In this document: piece by piece, positions 34,131 to 41,001 of the stretch
Layout of the letters: each line of letters starts with the position of its first letter
How positions within the stretch are numbered: the stretch's first letter is position 1
NCBI GenBank assembly: GCA_017620025.1
Contig: JAFZRF010000069.1
Coordinates: 1 to 41,001 of the forward strand
Reading direction: 5' to 3'
DNA length: 41,001 bases
Origin: Ruminococcus sp.
Lineage (GTDB): Bacteria > Bacillota > Clostridia > Oscillospirales > Ruminococcaceae
Notes under the pieces: generated by a model
Databases searched by the model: none
Told to the model about the DNA's origin: nothing
What the model saw: the letters and a program-made list of their open reading frames with translations, nothing else
Position numbers and translations under genes: made by a program

Positions 34131-35438
34131 TCAGTCCGCGTCCTCCCAGTAATCCTTTGCGATATCGGAAAGATAGTCGTCTCCGTAGACCACAAAATCA
34201 ATGAACAGCTTTTCCGTCTCCTCGTCCTTCATATTCATCATGCAGCGGAGAGCAGATGCGATTATCTGCTTTGTATCCCCGGAAAAGGGAAGGCGGGCGA
34301 ATTTCGTGAGGAGCTCCCTTGTGCGGCTGTCGTTCGTTCTCACAAACCGGCTCATGAGCGTCCGTGCATAGAATACAGGGTCCTCCTGCTCAAAGACATA
34401 TGAGTATATCTCCTCAACCGTCATCCCCCCGATATCACCGAAGCCGCAGGCCGATTCCGCCGCAAGCTGATATGCCGTCGGGTAGCAGTCCACGCTCTCC
34501 GTATAGCATTTCTCCCACTCGCGCACCGTGAACCTGCTTTCTGCCGTCACTCCCTTATACAGTTCCGGCGGCGGATTTTTCTTCCGTGCAAAGGCTCTTG
34601 CCAGCTGCTCCGCAAACTGCTTATACAGCTTTGACGGGATGCCGCTTTCCTTATTCATGGGCACATCATATTCGGTCTCCGTATCACAGGTAAATCCGAT
34701 ATGTATGTTGTTCCTTGCGCCGCAGAGATGCCCCTTTGTGATGACTATGGTATCAAGAGGGGCATGAAGCCTTGCGGCAGCACAGGCCTTGTGATGTCCG
34801 TCAAGCAGGGCGCTCAGCCCCTTCATGGCATTGAATGCAACGGCGCGTGGCTTAGGCCTGCCGCTGCTGAACAGGTCGATGTAATGCTGAACACGGCTCT
34901 CATCGTACCTGTCACGGGACTGTGTCGGATAGATAAAAGCGCTCTCCGAATCAGCACATTTCCAGAGCTCGGAAAAATAGAACTCGTCAGAGAAGGCCGT
35001 GTAATATGTAAGTTCATCAGGTACATCCCAGAAGAAATGCCTGTCCCCGTCAACGGGAAAGGTCTGAGTGTCCCTGATAAGGTAGATTCCGTCCTCAAGG
35101 AGACCTATAAGCGGCCGCAGTACCTCAAACTCCTCCCCTATGCCCTCAAAGCCGCTGTTCAGTTTTTCCGATATCGCCGCCAGCTCCGGACACTTAACAC
35201 TGTCAAGGCCGTATCCCGTAGCAAGCAGGCCGCAGCAGGTAGGACAGTAGCTCGGGTGCATCTGTACAAGGGGCACTCCGTTAAGTGTCATGACCATAGG
35301 ATAGGTCATGTTTTTCTCGTCCTCCTCCATGCTGATAAGCTCGCATTTCAGTGCCGCCTTTCCGCCTGTAACTGCAACCACTATGCCGTCAGATCTTTGT
35401 TTTATGATATCGGTTTTTGCGCTGCCGAACAATCCCAT
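34131..35438 (-). CDS. ParB/sulfiredoxin-fold-like protein with Cys cluster, function unknown
   Basis: 435 residues, AGGAGG before the ATG and its own promoter. An N-terminal domain has a possible zinc site SYCPTCCG (C65, C68, C69). Around residue 210 the segment MKGLSALLDGHHKACAAARL carries the DGHHKA signature seen in ParB-like/Srx-fold nuclease or ATPase domains. The C-terminal 120 residues look like HEAT-type helical repeats (DDSRTRELLTKFARLPF style pairs). No signal peptide. I cannot name a family. It may work with the PurA-like/VWA operon upstream, from which it is separated by a hairpin. Confidence 0.75.
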   Translation of the reverse strand: MGLFGSAKTDIIKQRSDGIVVAVTGGKAALKCELISMEEDEKNMTYPMVMTLNGVPLVQMHPSYCPTCCGLLATGYGLDSVKCPELAAISEKLNSGFEGIGEEFEVLRPLIGLLEDGIYLIRDTQTFPVDGDRHFFWDVPDELTYYTAFSDEFYFSELWKCADSESAFIYPTQSRDRYDESRVQHYIDLFSSGRPKPRAVAFNAMKGLSALLDGHHKACAAARLHAPLDTIVITKGHLCGARNNIHIGFTCDTETEYDVPMNKESGIPSKLYKQFAEQLARAFARKKNPPPELYKGVTAESRFTVREWEKCYTESVDCYPTAYQLAAESACGFGDIGGMTVEEIYSYVFEQEDPVFYARTLMSRFVRTNDSRTRELLTKFARLPFSGDTKQIIASALRCMMNMKDEETEKLFIDFVVYGDDYLSDIAKDYWEDAD

Positions 35439-35468
35439 TACTGAACCTCCTGTAAGTTATTTTATTTT

Positions 35469-35497
35469 ATCATATCATGAGAGGGCAGGATTGTCAA
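35469..35497 (-). promoter_or_regulatory. Promoter of the ParB-fold-like gene
   Basis: TTGACA, 17 nt, TATGAT on the minus strand. Confidence 0.85.
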
Positions 35498-35524
35498 TAA
35501 CGGGAATCCGTGAACAAACGAAGG

Positions 35525-35547
35525 GGCACCCGCATTACACAGGTGCC
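35525..35547 (-). terminator. Hairpin at the end of the J/VWA/PurA-like operon
   Basis: GGCACC/GGTGCC stem with an 11-nt loop, extended by gc/gc pairs. The tail on the minus strand is only moderately T-rich (ccttcgtttgttc). Confidence 0.5.
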
Positions 35548-35555
35548 TGCTTTCA

Positions 35556-35921
35556 CTATATCATGACAATTACCTTGCCTTTTTCATATCCCCTGCCGCA
35601 TTCGCCGTATACCGTCAGCGCCTCCCTCAGGAGCTCATAGACCTCTTCTTTTCCTTCGTCTATTGTCCGTGCCCCGTGCATCTTCCATACAAGATCATCT
35701 CCCTTGTGTTCATCATACATTCCAAAATAGTATTCCTCACCCTTTATGATAAGTCTGACAGAACACAGGAAATGGAATTCCTCATTGCAGGGCACTGTTA
35801 TAATCAACACCGCTTTTCTTTCCCTGTCGATAGTCCAGTGGTACGGGCGGAACAGGAAATAGTTCTCAAGTCCCAGAGCAGCTATATCTTCATCACAGAC
35901 TTCAGCATTTACAAAAGCCAT
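35556..35921 (-). CDS. Small conserved-looking hypothetical protein
   Basis: 121 residues starting MAFVNAEVCDEDIAAL, 8 nt after the PurA-like gene, with AGGAAG upstream. It is beta-rich (LIITVPCNEEFHFLCSVRLI, IIKGEEYYFGMYDEH), without membrane segments or known motifs. Last gene of the operon, so its role is probably tied to that pathway. Confidence 0.75.
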   Translation of the reverse strand: MAFVNAEVCDEDIAALGLENYFLFRPYHWTIDRERKAVLIITVPCNEEFHFLCSVRLIIKGEEYYFGMYDEHKGDDLVWKMHGARTIDEGKEEVYELLREALTVYGECGRGYEKGKVIVMI

Positions 35922-35929
35922 AGATCTTC

Positions 35930-37126
35930 CTATCTCTTCAGCGCAGCCCCTGCTGCGACCTTTTCGGCCGTAACGTCATCAGCAGTCTCTCCGCTCACCT
36001 TGTACAGCATTTCCGCACCTGTCATCTCAGCGATATCCTCAGGTCTCAGCTTTTCAGCCGGACACAGCACCATGCCGTCTGTCATATCAAGATGCGTCAC
36101 GGCAACTGCTATCCTTTCGCCCTCCCTGATGTACTTTCTGTCAAGCTCCAGTGATGTCATGAATGCGGGGATATCGAACCAGCCGTATCTGAAAACACCC
36201 TGATACTCGTTGGGAGCGTTGGTCTTGTCATAGAGACCGTATTCCTCCGCAATGTCCTTTGATTCCGTATCGAACCTGCCAGCGCCGTGACGTGTGAAGA
36301 AAGACCTTGTAACGTAGCATACTTCAGTATCCCGCTTTTCCAGCCTGTCCAGAATGGCACGGATATTCTTCATGCCCGTATCGGAGGGAGTGAGGTGCGG
36401 GAAGTATTCCTCCCTGTTCCTGTCAAGCATAAGTCCCTGTGCCCCCTCGAATACAGCCGTATCGTACTCCTCGATTATCTGCTCGTCCGCTTCACGGCAC
36501 ATGGCCGCCATAGCGTAGAGGTCGTCAAGGTAGTTCTCCGTCAGCATATCATTTGCCAGTATATCCCGAAGCTCCTCCAATGCGCTGCCCCCGATGCCCA
36601 GCTCCGCGGCACGCTGCGGGCAGTACACTTCATTGATTCCCTTTATCATTTTCCTGACAGATTCTCTGCCTGCTCTCAGTACATAACCGTAGTCGATGGC
36701 AAATCTCCTGCTGCGGACGATAGTCTCGAATATACCCACACCGCAGCTGCCGTGACGGCTGTTTCCCCTTGCCGTCTCAACGAACTGATTCATCAGCATA
36801 TCGCAGGGGAGAGTTACCCGTGCGCGCCTGTCGATGAAGATGTTTCCCCTGTCCTTTCCGAGGATGCCCAGCTCCTTTGAAAAAAGCATAGGGTTAAGGA
36901 TGAAATACTCAGAAAGGTAGGTATCCGCACCGGCAAAGCTGCCGGCGCCCAGGTGTGAGAAAATATGTCTTTTTCCGTCAGCCGTGCAGACAGTGTGACC
37001 TGCCTGTGCGCCGCCGTTGCTCCTGATGTTTATGACCCTGCCATCTGTGCGGCAGAAAAGGTCTGTCATCAGTCCCTTGCCCTCGTCACCGAAATTTGCT
37101 CCTATAACCGCATATGCTTTTTTCAT
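35930..37126 (-). CDS. Divergent adenylosuccinate synthetase-like enzyme (PurA paralogue)
   Basis: 398 residues. The GTP/IMP loop ANFGDEGKG contains catalytic Asp14, and GAQAGHTV supplies the catalytic His44 equivalent. The aspartate-loop region is recognisable (TRHGAGRFDTESKD, then NEYQGVFRYGWFD), as is HLTPSDTGMKNI. Canonical PurA has a TTGRGIGPAY segment; here it reads RHGSCGVGIFETI, so substrate specificity probably differs. Phage PurZ usually lacks the catalytic Asp; this protein keeps it. It may ligate aspartate (or a related amine) to a purine nucleotide. It is third in an operon behind VWA and J-domain genes, not beside purine genes. Confidence 0.85.
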   Translation of the reverse strand: MKKAYAVIGANFGDEGKGLMTDLFCRTDGRVINIRSNGGAQAGHTVCTADGKRHIFSHLGAGSFAGADTYLSEYFILNPMLFSKELGILGKDRGNIFIDRRARVTLPCDMLMNQFVETARGNSRHGSCGVGIFETIVRSRRFAIDYGYVLRAGRESVRKMIKGINEVYCPQRAAELGIGGSALEELRDILANDMLTENYLDDLYAMAAMCREADEQIIEEYDTAVFEGAQGLMLDRNREEYFPHLTPSDTGMKNIRAILDRLEKRDTEVCYVTRSFFTRHGAGRFDTESKDIAEEYGLYDKTNAPNEYQGVFRYGWFDIPAFMTSLELDRKYIREGERIAVAVTHLDMTDGMVLCPAEKLRPEDIAEMTGAEMLYKVSGETADDVTAEKVAAGAALKR

Positions 37127-37138
37127 GAAATCACCTTC

Positions 37139-38047
37139 TCAGAATCTGATTATTCCCTTCAGCATTCCCCTTTTCTTTGCGGGAAGCCCACCGAGGGCAT
37201 TCCTTACGGCAAGCTGTGTATCGCCGTCCCAGGAATTGATTATATACTCTGTATCTCTTCCGGCAACGCTTTCAAGCAGTGATACGATTATCTCGGGGAT
37301 GGCCTCCACACTTGTCACGGAGATAGCTCTCTCGCCCATCAGCTCCCTCCATTTCGGCAGCTTGACTGTGCTTTCGCTTCTTCTATCCATGACCATGAGG
37401 TGGAAGACCTCGTACCTTCTGCTGACCTGTGCAAGGAGTGCCTCTGTGCTGACATCCTCCCTCACGTAATCGCCGAATACCTTCTCTATCTCCTTTGCGA
37501 GCAGCTTTTCTGGATAGCCGTCATCGCCGAGGGTGAAGATAACGCCCTTTTTCTGTCTCTTGTCCCATGCGTCAGTCTTTGTCTTGTTTGCCGCAAGATA
37601 CCATACCAGCGGATAGCTCTCGAAATTGTTTCCGCCGCCGCCTCTCTCGAACCACAGGTCTGTCAGCTGACTTGCGATGCGTATGTCGGATTCAAACTGT
37701 GTGGCCTGAAGCGGTGCTCTGTCGCATCTTGAATCGCCTACCGCGCAGAACATTATCTGCGGTCCCTCAACGGGCTGACGCTCGATTATGTCCTTTACCA
37801 TAGTGCCGAGGCGCTTTGCTGTCACATCCAGCAGGTCGCCCATTGAACCTGTAACGTCAAGTCCAATGATGACAGGTGTTGTTACCGGATGGTCTGCTGA
37901 GTCAAGGCTTTCCCTAATCTTGATATTCTTCGGGTCGTACTTCGCATCGATAGAAGTCGCCTTGTAGATGTCGCTTACCTGCTTTCCGCTGATTTTTGCA
38001 GATGAATATTTTTTCCAGTCTGCTGAACTCCATGAACCGTATCCCAT
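37139..38047 (-). CDS. VWA-domain (TerY-like) protein
   Basis: 302 residues, GGAGGG before the ATG. A von Willebrand A domain begins near residue 58 with the MIDAS motif LDVTGSMGD (D64, T66, S68), continues through GGGGNNFESYPL and ends with SVEAIPEIIVSLLESVAG. No signal peptide or membrane helix, so it is a cytoplasmic metal-dependent interaction protein resembling TerY-type VWA proteins of stress and conflict systems. It lies 28 nt after the J-domain gene and 12 nt before the PurA-like gene. Confidence 0.88.
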   Translation of the reverse strand: MGYGSWSSADWKKYSSAKISGKQVSDIYKATSIDAKYDPKNIKIRESLDSADHPVTTPVIIGLDVTGSMGDLLDVTAKRLGTMVKDIIERQPVEGPQIMFCAVGDSRCDRAPLQATQFESDIRIASQLTDLWFERGGGGNNFESYPLVWYLAANKTKTDAWDKRQKKGVIFTLGDDGYPEKLLAKEIEKVFGDYVREDVSTEALLAQVSRRYEVFHLMVMDRRSESTVKLPKWRELMGERAISVTSVEAIPEIIVSLLESVAGRDTEYIINSWDGDTQLAVRNALGGLPAKKRGMLKGIIRF

Positions 38048-38075
38048 AATAGTCCCTCCTGTAATGATTTTATTT

Positions 38076-39038
38076 TCAGCCTGCTATATCAGGCAGTCTG
38101 ACGTTCATTTGTGTGAATCTTCTTCCGCCGAATCCGGCGATGATAGTGTCTTCCCATTTTTCCATTTCTTCGGTGGCCGAGCCGCTGCAGATGCCGTCGG
38201 CGTACCTCTTTACTGCATCAGGGGCATCGTCCGGAAGTATGCGCCTTGCCAGTGCCTTTACGCATTCAAGGTCGTTGATATGCTGTGCAGTGCCGTCTGT
38301 ACCCGGCATTGAATCGAATACGCTCGACTGCACTCCGGTCATCCTGCCGCCTTCTCTTGCAGCGAACCACCATCCTCCCCCGACTCTCACCGTATGCTCT
38401 GTGGGATTGATAAATAGGTTTTCCTCAGCGAGACAGTTCCAGACTATCCCTTTTGCCTCAGCGTAGCAGCATATCCCCAGCAGCCTTGAGATTATCCATG
38501 CAGCGTGGCGGCTGTCGATGTGTCCGCCGTAGAAATCCAGTATCCTTGTGAGCGGCAGCTCTTCCGGCCTCTTGCAGGTCTCCACAAGCATTCCTTCCTC
38601 AGTGTTGATGGCGTTTGTGACGAAGGGCAGGAATACATCAGCCTGCGCAAGTATCTGATGCGGAAGATACTCTCTGAAAAAGAAGTCCGACTTTGCTTCC
38701 GAGCGGATGAAGCAGTCTGCGAAATCGTTTTCGATAAGGAAGTAAACGTTGCTTTCGCCCACATACTCCATACCGTATTCCTGCTTCAGGGCCATGAGGT
38801 ACTTTATACCTATCGCCCTGTCCCGGCAGCGGAATATCTTTTCCTGAAAGCTGTGCGCCTTTTTCAGCTTGCCGTACAGCTCGTTTATGACGGCTGAGGC
38901 CTCCGCCGCTCCCGGTTCGCTGCACCTGTCCGGATGGTATTTCAGCATCAGCGCCATGTAGAGCGGCTGAGCCAGCGAAATGTCCTCCGGGAAGATATCC
39001 ATGCAGCACCTGCATTTCAGAATATCGGCTATTTCCAT
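38076..39038 (-). CDS. J-domain-like and kinase-like protein
   Basis: 320 residues, AAGGAGGGG before the ATG. The N-terminal 75 residues resemble a DnaJ J domain with the HPD motif (KYHPDR, H35-P36-D37) preceded by CRCC. The rest (about 100-300) looks like a protein-kinase fold: GIVWNCLAEENLFINP resembles the catalytic loop and VRVGGGWWFA occupies the DFG region, but the catalytic Asp and DFG Asp are absent, so it is probably a pseudokinase. First gene of the operon. It may recruit Hsp70 or partner proteins. The kinase call is tentative. Confidence 0.75.
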   Translation of the reverse strand: MEIADILKCRCCMDIFPEDISLAQPLYMALMLKYHPDRCSEPGAAEASAVINELYGKLKKAHSFQEKIFRCRDRAIGIKYLMALKQEYGMEYVGESNVYFLIENDFADCFIRSEAKSDFFFREYLPHQILAQADVFLPFVTNAINTEEGMLVETCKRPEELPLTRILDFYGGHIDSRHAAWIISRLLGICCYAEAKGIVWNCLAEENLFINPTEHTVRVGGGWWFAAREGGRMTGVQSSVFDSMPGTDGTAQHINDLECVKALARRILPDDAPDAVKRYADGICSGSATEEMEKWEDTIIAGFGGRRFTQMNVRLPDIAG

Positions 39039-39120
39039 ATCAACGCCCCTCCTTTTCTGATAGAATCAAAATGATATTAACAACAGGTAAAAATTAAAGG
39101 TGTTTTATTAACATCCTTTT

Positions 39121-39158
39121 GTTATTATCATAATAACATTATCAGAGTGATTTGTCAA
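39121..39158 (-). promoter_or_regulatory. Operon promoter overlapped by a perfect palindrome
   Basis: TTGACA, 17 nt, TATTAT on the minus strand (-35 at 39153-39158, -10 at 39130-39135). The -10 lies inside the perfect 17-bp palindrome GTTATTATCATAATAAC (39121-39137), a placement typical of a repressor site. Confidence 0.8.
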
Positions 39159-39191
39159 TAGTCGTGTGAACGATTCTATGTTTTGCACAAT

Positions 39192-39218
39192 CAGATACTA
39201 TCACGATGATATTATCTG
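39192..39218. promoter_or_regulatory. 27-bp near-perfect palindrome between divergent promoters
   Basis: CAGATA-c-TATCA-cga-TGATA-t-TATCTG, one mismatch per arm. Its GATAnTATC core recurs at 39284-39292, so it is probably bound by the same regulator. Confidence 0.65.
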
Positions 39219-39248
39219 TATACACAGTCAACAAAAAGCACCAATGTA

Positions 39249-39296
39249 TTGACACCTCCCGCAGAAGTATGTTATTATTAATCAGATATTATCACC
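39249..39296 (+). promoter_or_regulatory. Promoter of the Nudix regulator with operator-like box
   Basis: TTGACA (39249-39254), 17 nt, TTATTA. The -10 falls in gttattattaatcagatatta (39271-39291), a variant of the palindromes at 39121 and 39192, suggesting autoregulation. Confidence 0.65.
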
Positions 39297-39306
39297 GGAG
39301 GTTCCT

Positions 39307-40116
39307 ATGGATTACGATATAACGAAATACGACAGGCCCTCAGTTGCCGCCGATATTGTGGTGTTTACCGTCCGCAAGGGCGACAGCGAGAGCTACCGGC
39401 ATCTTTCAAAGCCCGTGCTTTCAGTCCTTCTTGTAAGGCGTACAGAAGAGCCCTTTGAGGGTATGCCTGCCCTCCCCGGAGGCTTCTGCTGCCGGGAGGA
39501 GACCATCGAGGAGACCGCCTTCCGCAAACTGAAGGAGAAGACAGGCGTTGACTCTCCCCCCATCTCCCTGCTGTGCAATCTTTCACGGCTTGGCAGAGAC
39601 CCCCGCGGCTGGATAATCTCCTGCTGCTACTGGACAGTCATAGAATCCACAAGAGCAACTATCGACAAAACTGCAGAGTGGTATGAGGTATCTCTGAAGG
39701 AGGAGGGCGGCCGCCATACTCTTGTGCTTACCGATGACAGAGGCAGGGAGTATGTCTCCCGGGTCAGGATGAACAATCCCAACGAGCTGTATAATCAGTC
39801 TGCTGAGGCAGAGATACCGGAGAACAGCCTTGCCTTTGACCACGCCGAAATGATAGTGAATGCACTGCTGAAGCTGAGAAGCAGCCTTGAGAAGCCCTAT
39901 GCCGCATTCCGTCTGCTGCCTGAAAGCTTCACCCTCACCGAGCTGCAGCAGGTCTATGAGGCCATCCTTGACAGGAAGCTGATAATGGCCAATTTCCGCC
40001 GTAAGATAGCACCATACGTCGAGGAGACAGGTGCCATAGAGGGCGGTGCCGGACATCGTCCGTCAAAGCTGTTTACAAGGAAGGCGGCGGAGACTGATGA
40101 CAATACAGGGATATGA
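39307..40116 (+). CDS. NrtR-like Nudix-domain transcriptional regulator
   Basis: 269 residues, GGAGG before the ATG. The N-terminal Nudix domain (about 10-165) has its box at 58-81 (GGFCCREETIEETAFRKLKE), but the catalytic REUxEE is RKLKEK: the metal-binding Glu residues at 74 and 78 are Lys. It should bind rather than hydrolyse a nucleoside-diphosphate ligand, as in NrtR regulators (ADP-ribose or NAD metabolites). A winged-helix region follows (about 205-260: FTLTELQQVYEAILDRKLIM, ANFRRKI). It is divergent from the J/VWA/PurA-like operon across a 268-nt region with palindromes over both promoters. Confidence 0.9.
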   Translation: MDYDITKYDRPSVAADIVVFTVRKGDSESYRHLSKPVLSVLLVRRTEEPFEGMPALPGGFCCREETIEETAFRKLKEKTGVDSPPISLLCNLSRLGRDPRGWIISCCYWTVIESTRATIDKTAEWYEVSLKEEGGRHTLVLTDDRGREYVSRVRMNNPNELYNQSAEAEIPENSLAFDHAEMIVNALLKLRSSLEKPYAAFRLLPESFTLTELQQVYEAILDRKLIMANFRRKIAPYVEETGAIEGGAGHRPSKLFTRKAAETDDNTGI

Positions 40117-40139
40117 TGCCGAAGGAAGGGAAACGATAA

Positions 40140-40307
40140 ATGAAAAACCGCAAAAAGCTGAGACAGATGACTGTCAACGGCGATACCTATCTGTGGGCTT
40201 ATTATTATGACCCTCACGACATTGTAAACTACCCTTCCTCATACTATCTGTTCGTCCCGAAAGAGAATGAACGCCTTAAAGTACGGGTTCACTGTATGTG
40301 CGGTTGA
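40140..40307 (+). pseudogene. Gene fragment truncated by an IS21 remnant
   Basis: Opens MKNRKKLRQMTVNGDTYLWA behind GGAAGGG, 23 nt after the Nudix gene, and runs 55 codons to a stop. From about 40281 the DNA is istA sequence in the opposite direction, so the last ~8 codons are not original and the C-terminus is lost. Family not recognised. Confidence 0.7.
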
Positions 40308-40974
40308 GCTTTATTTCATTTCTGCTGTGCTTATCTACGCCTGTTTTCAGATTATCGCACTGAATTATCTTGGCAACGCCGCCGAAATATCTGAAAGCAT
40401 TTACATGAGCTGTGGTCCAGCATTCCTGATCCATAGAGAAGAATCCTTCAACGTAGGAATATCCGCTGTATGGGAGCGTAGCAACAAAGACATATACCGG
40501 AATAGGTTCGCCTGTATCTGTATCAATAATGTGCGCTGTATCTCCTGCCCAGTCCACCTGCATTATCTCCCCGGGCTTATGCTCAAGGTGCATAGTTGCG
40601 TTGTTTTTGGCAGTGTAGTCACGATAATACTTTTTGAACTGCGTCAGTTGATATGGCAATTCACCGTTATTGCGACACTGCTCACAGTATTCAAGCCATA
40701 GCAGATTAAGTGTAACTCCGCTTTTCTGCATTTCATGTGCCACATACTCATAGTCGGGCATCTTGTACTCCGGTTTTGCTGCATTTGTAGGAAAGAGAGT
40801 ATCCGCAAGCTGCTTGTCTGACATTCCATCAGGCAGTGGATAACTCAATCCTTGTGCAGCAGCAATGTTCAGAACCTTGATCACTGTAGTTCTTGAACAT
40901 CCGCAGGCACCTGCGATCTGTGCTTTGTTAAGCCCGAGACAGCTGAGCCTCAGAATCTCACGATAATTGGTCAT
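40276..40974 (-). pseudogene. istA: IS21-family transposase IstA, 3'-truncated
   Basis: 232 residues from the ATG at 40974 (AAGGAGG 8 nt upstream). N-terminal helix-turn-helix (LNKAQIAGACGCSRTTVIKV), then the DDE integrase core with first Asp in MQVDWAGD and second in IIQCDNLKTGV. Homology stops at KLNRTYSE; the third catalytic residue and the C-terminal half, and istB, are missing. The reading frame then ends in a few junction codons. Inactive remnant. Confidence 0.88.
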
Positions 40975-41001
40975 TTCTATGACCTCCTTCAATAGTATTC
41001 A

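Noticed and set aside
34701-35444. 247-residue plus-strand frame over the ParB-fold-like gene
   Set aside because: No ribosome binding site; the minus-strand gene has a consensus promoter and AGGAGG site.
35930-37126. Identity as phage PurZ (2-aminoadenine pathway)
   Set aside because: The catalytic Asp of GDEGKG is retained and no companion DatZ, MazZ or DpoZ gene is present.

Overview
The window looks like chromosome from a cellulosome-producing, anaerobic Ruminococcus-like member of the Oscillospiraceae (Firmicutes). The basis is six long secreted proteins that end in type I dockerins, plant-polysaccharide enzymes (GH2 beta-galactosidase, GH9 endoglucanase, a beta-helix GH141-like enzyme, a pectin acetylesterase), BspA-type leucine-rich-repeat surface proteins, AGGAGG ribosome binding sites and Firmicutes sigma-A promoters. 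No cohesin or scaffoldin gene is present, so the organism name is an inference.

Layout. 1-883: repeat-rich, gene-free leader. 884-8055: two-gene operon GH141-like-CBM6-dockerin plus GH2-LamG-dockerin. 8410-10507 (minus): AgrC-like GHKL kinase and AgrA-like LytTR regulator. 10679-11538: an apparently undescribed locus beside the two-component system, made of an 11-residue peptide gene (MIWDILSWFMP) with its own promoter and terminator, four tandem 22-bp repeats, and a promoter driving a ~500-nt gene-free RNA with many helices and an intrinsic terminator. 11631-16202: two LRR-transglutaminase-like-dockerin paralogues; the second has lost the catalytic Cys. 16638-18334 (minus): HAD phosphatase and glycerol-1-phosphate dehydrogenase. 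18632-20543: a mosaic secreted protein and a 32-residue acidic protein. 20826-25041: GH9 endoglucanase and pectin acetylesterase. 25348-25518: 2[4Fe-4S] ferredoxin.

25736-26809 is a tRNA region (Met, Glu forward; Ser, Glu, Tyr and two short tRNAs with Leu anticodons in reverse) with an XRE regulator inside it. 26885-31037 is accessory DNA: a 41-residue peptide gene, a small P-loop kinase, a methyltransferase, a membrane protein, a DUF2262-like protein between two direct repeats that are each followed by an orphan gene tail, and a decayed hsdR. 31168-33930 (minus) is another LRR-dockerin protein.

The right end holds a second candidate system: a minus-strand operon of a J-domain/kinase-like protein, a VWA protein, a divergent adenylosuccinate-synthetase-like enzyme and a small protein. 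It is divergent from a NrtR-like Nudix-wHTH regulator whose Nudix box is degenerate, and palindromes overlap both promoters. A ParB-fold-like gene with its own promoter lies downstream. The window ends in a gene fragment fused to a truncated IS21 istA.

The enzyme genes fit one job: extracellular breakdown of pectin-, xylan- and cellulose-containing cell walls with most enzymes docked to a cellulosome. The Agr-like locus would be the sensing module, and the Nudix/PurA-like operon a nucleotide-responsive stress or conflict module. Both of these last roles are inferences.
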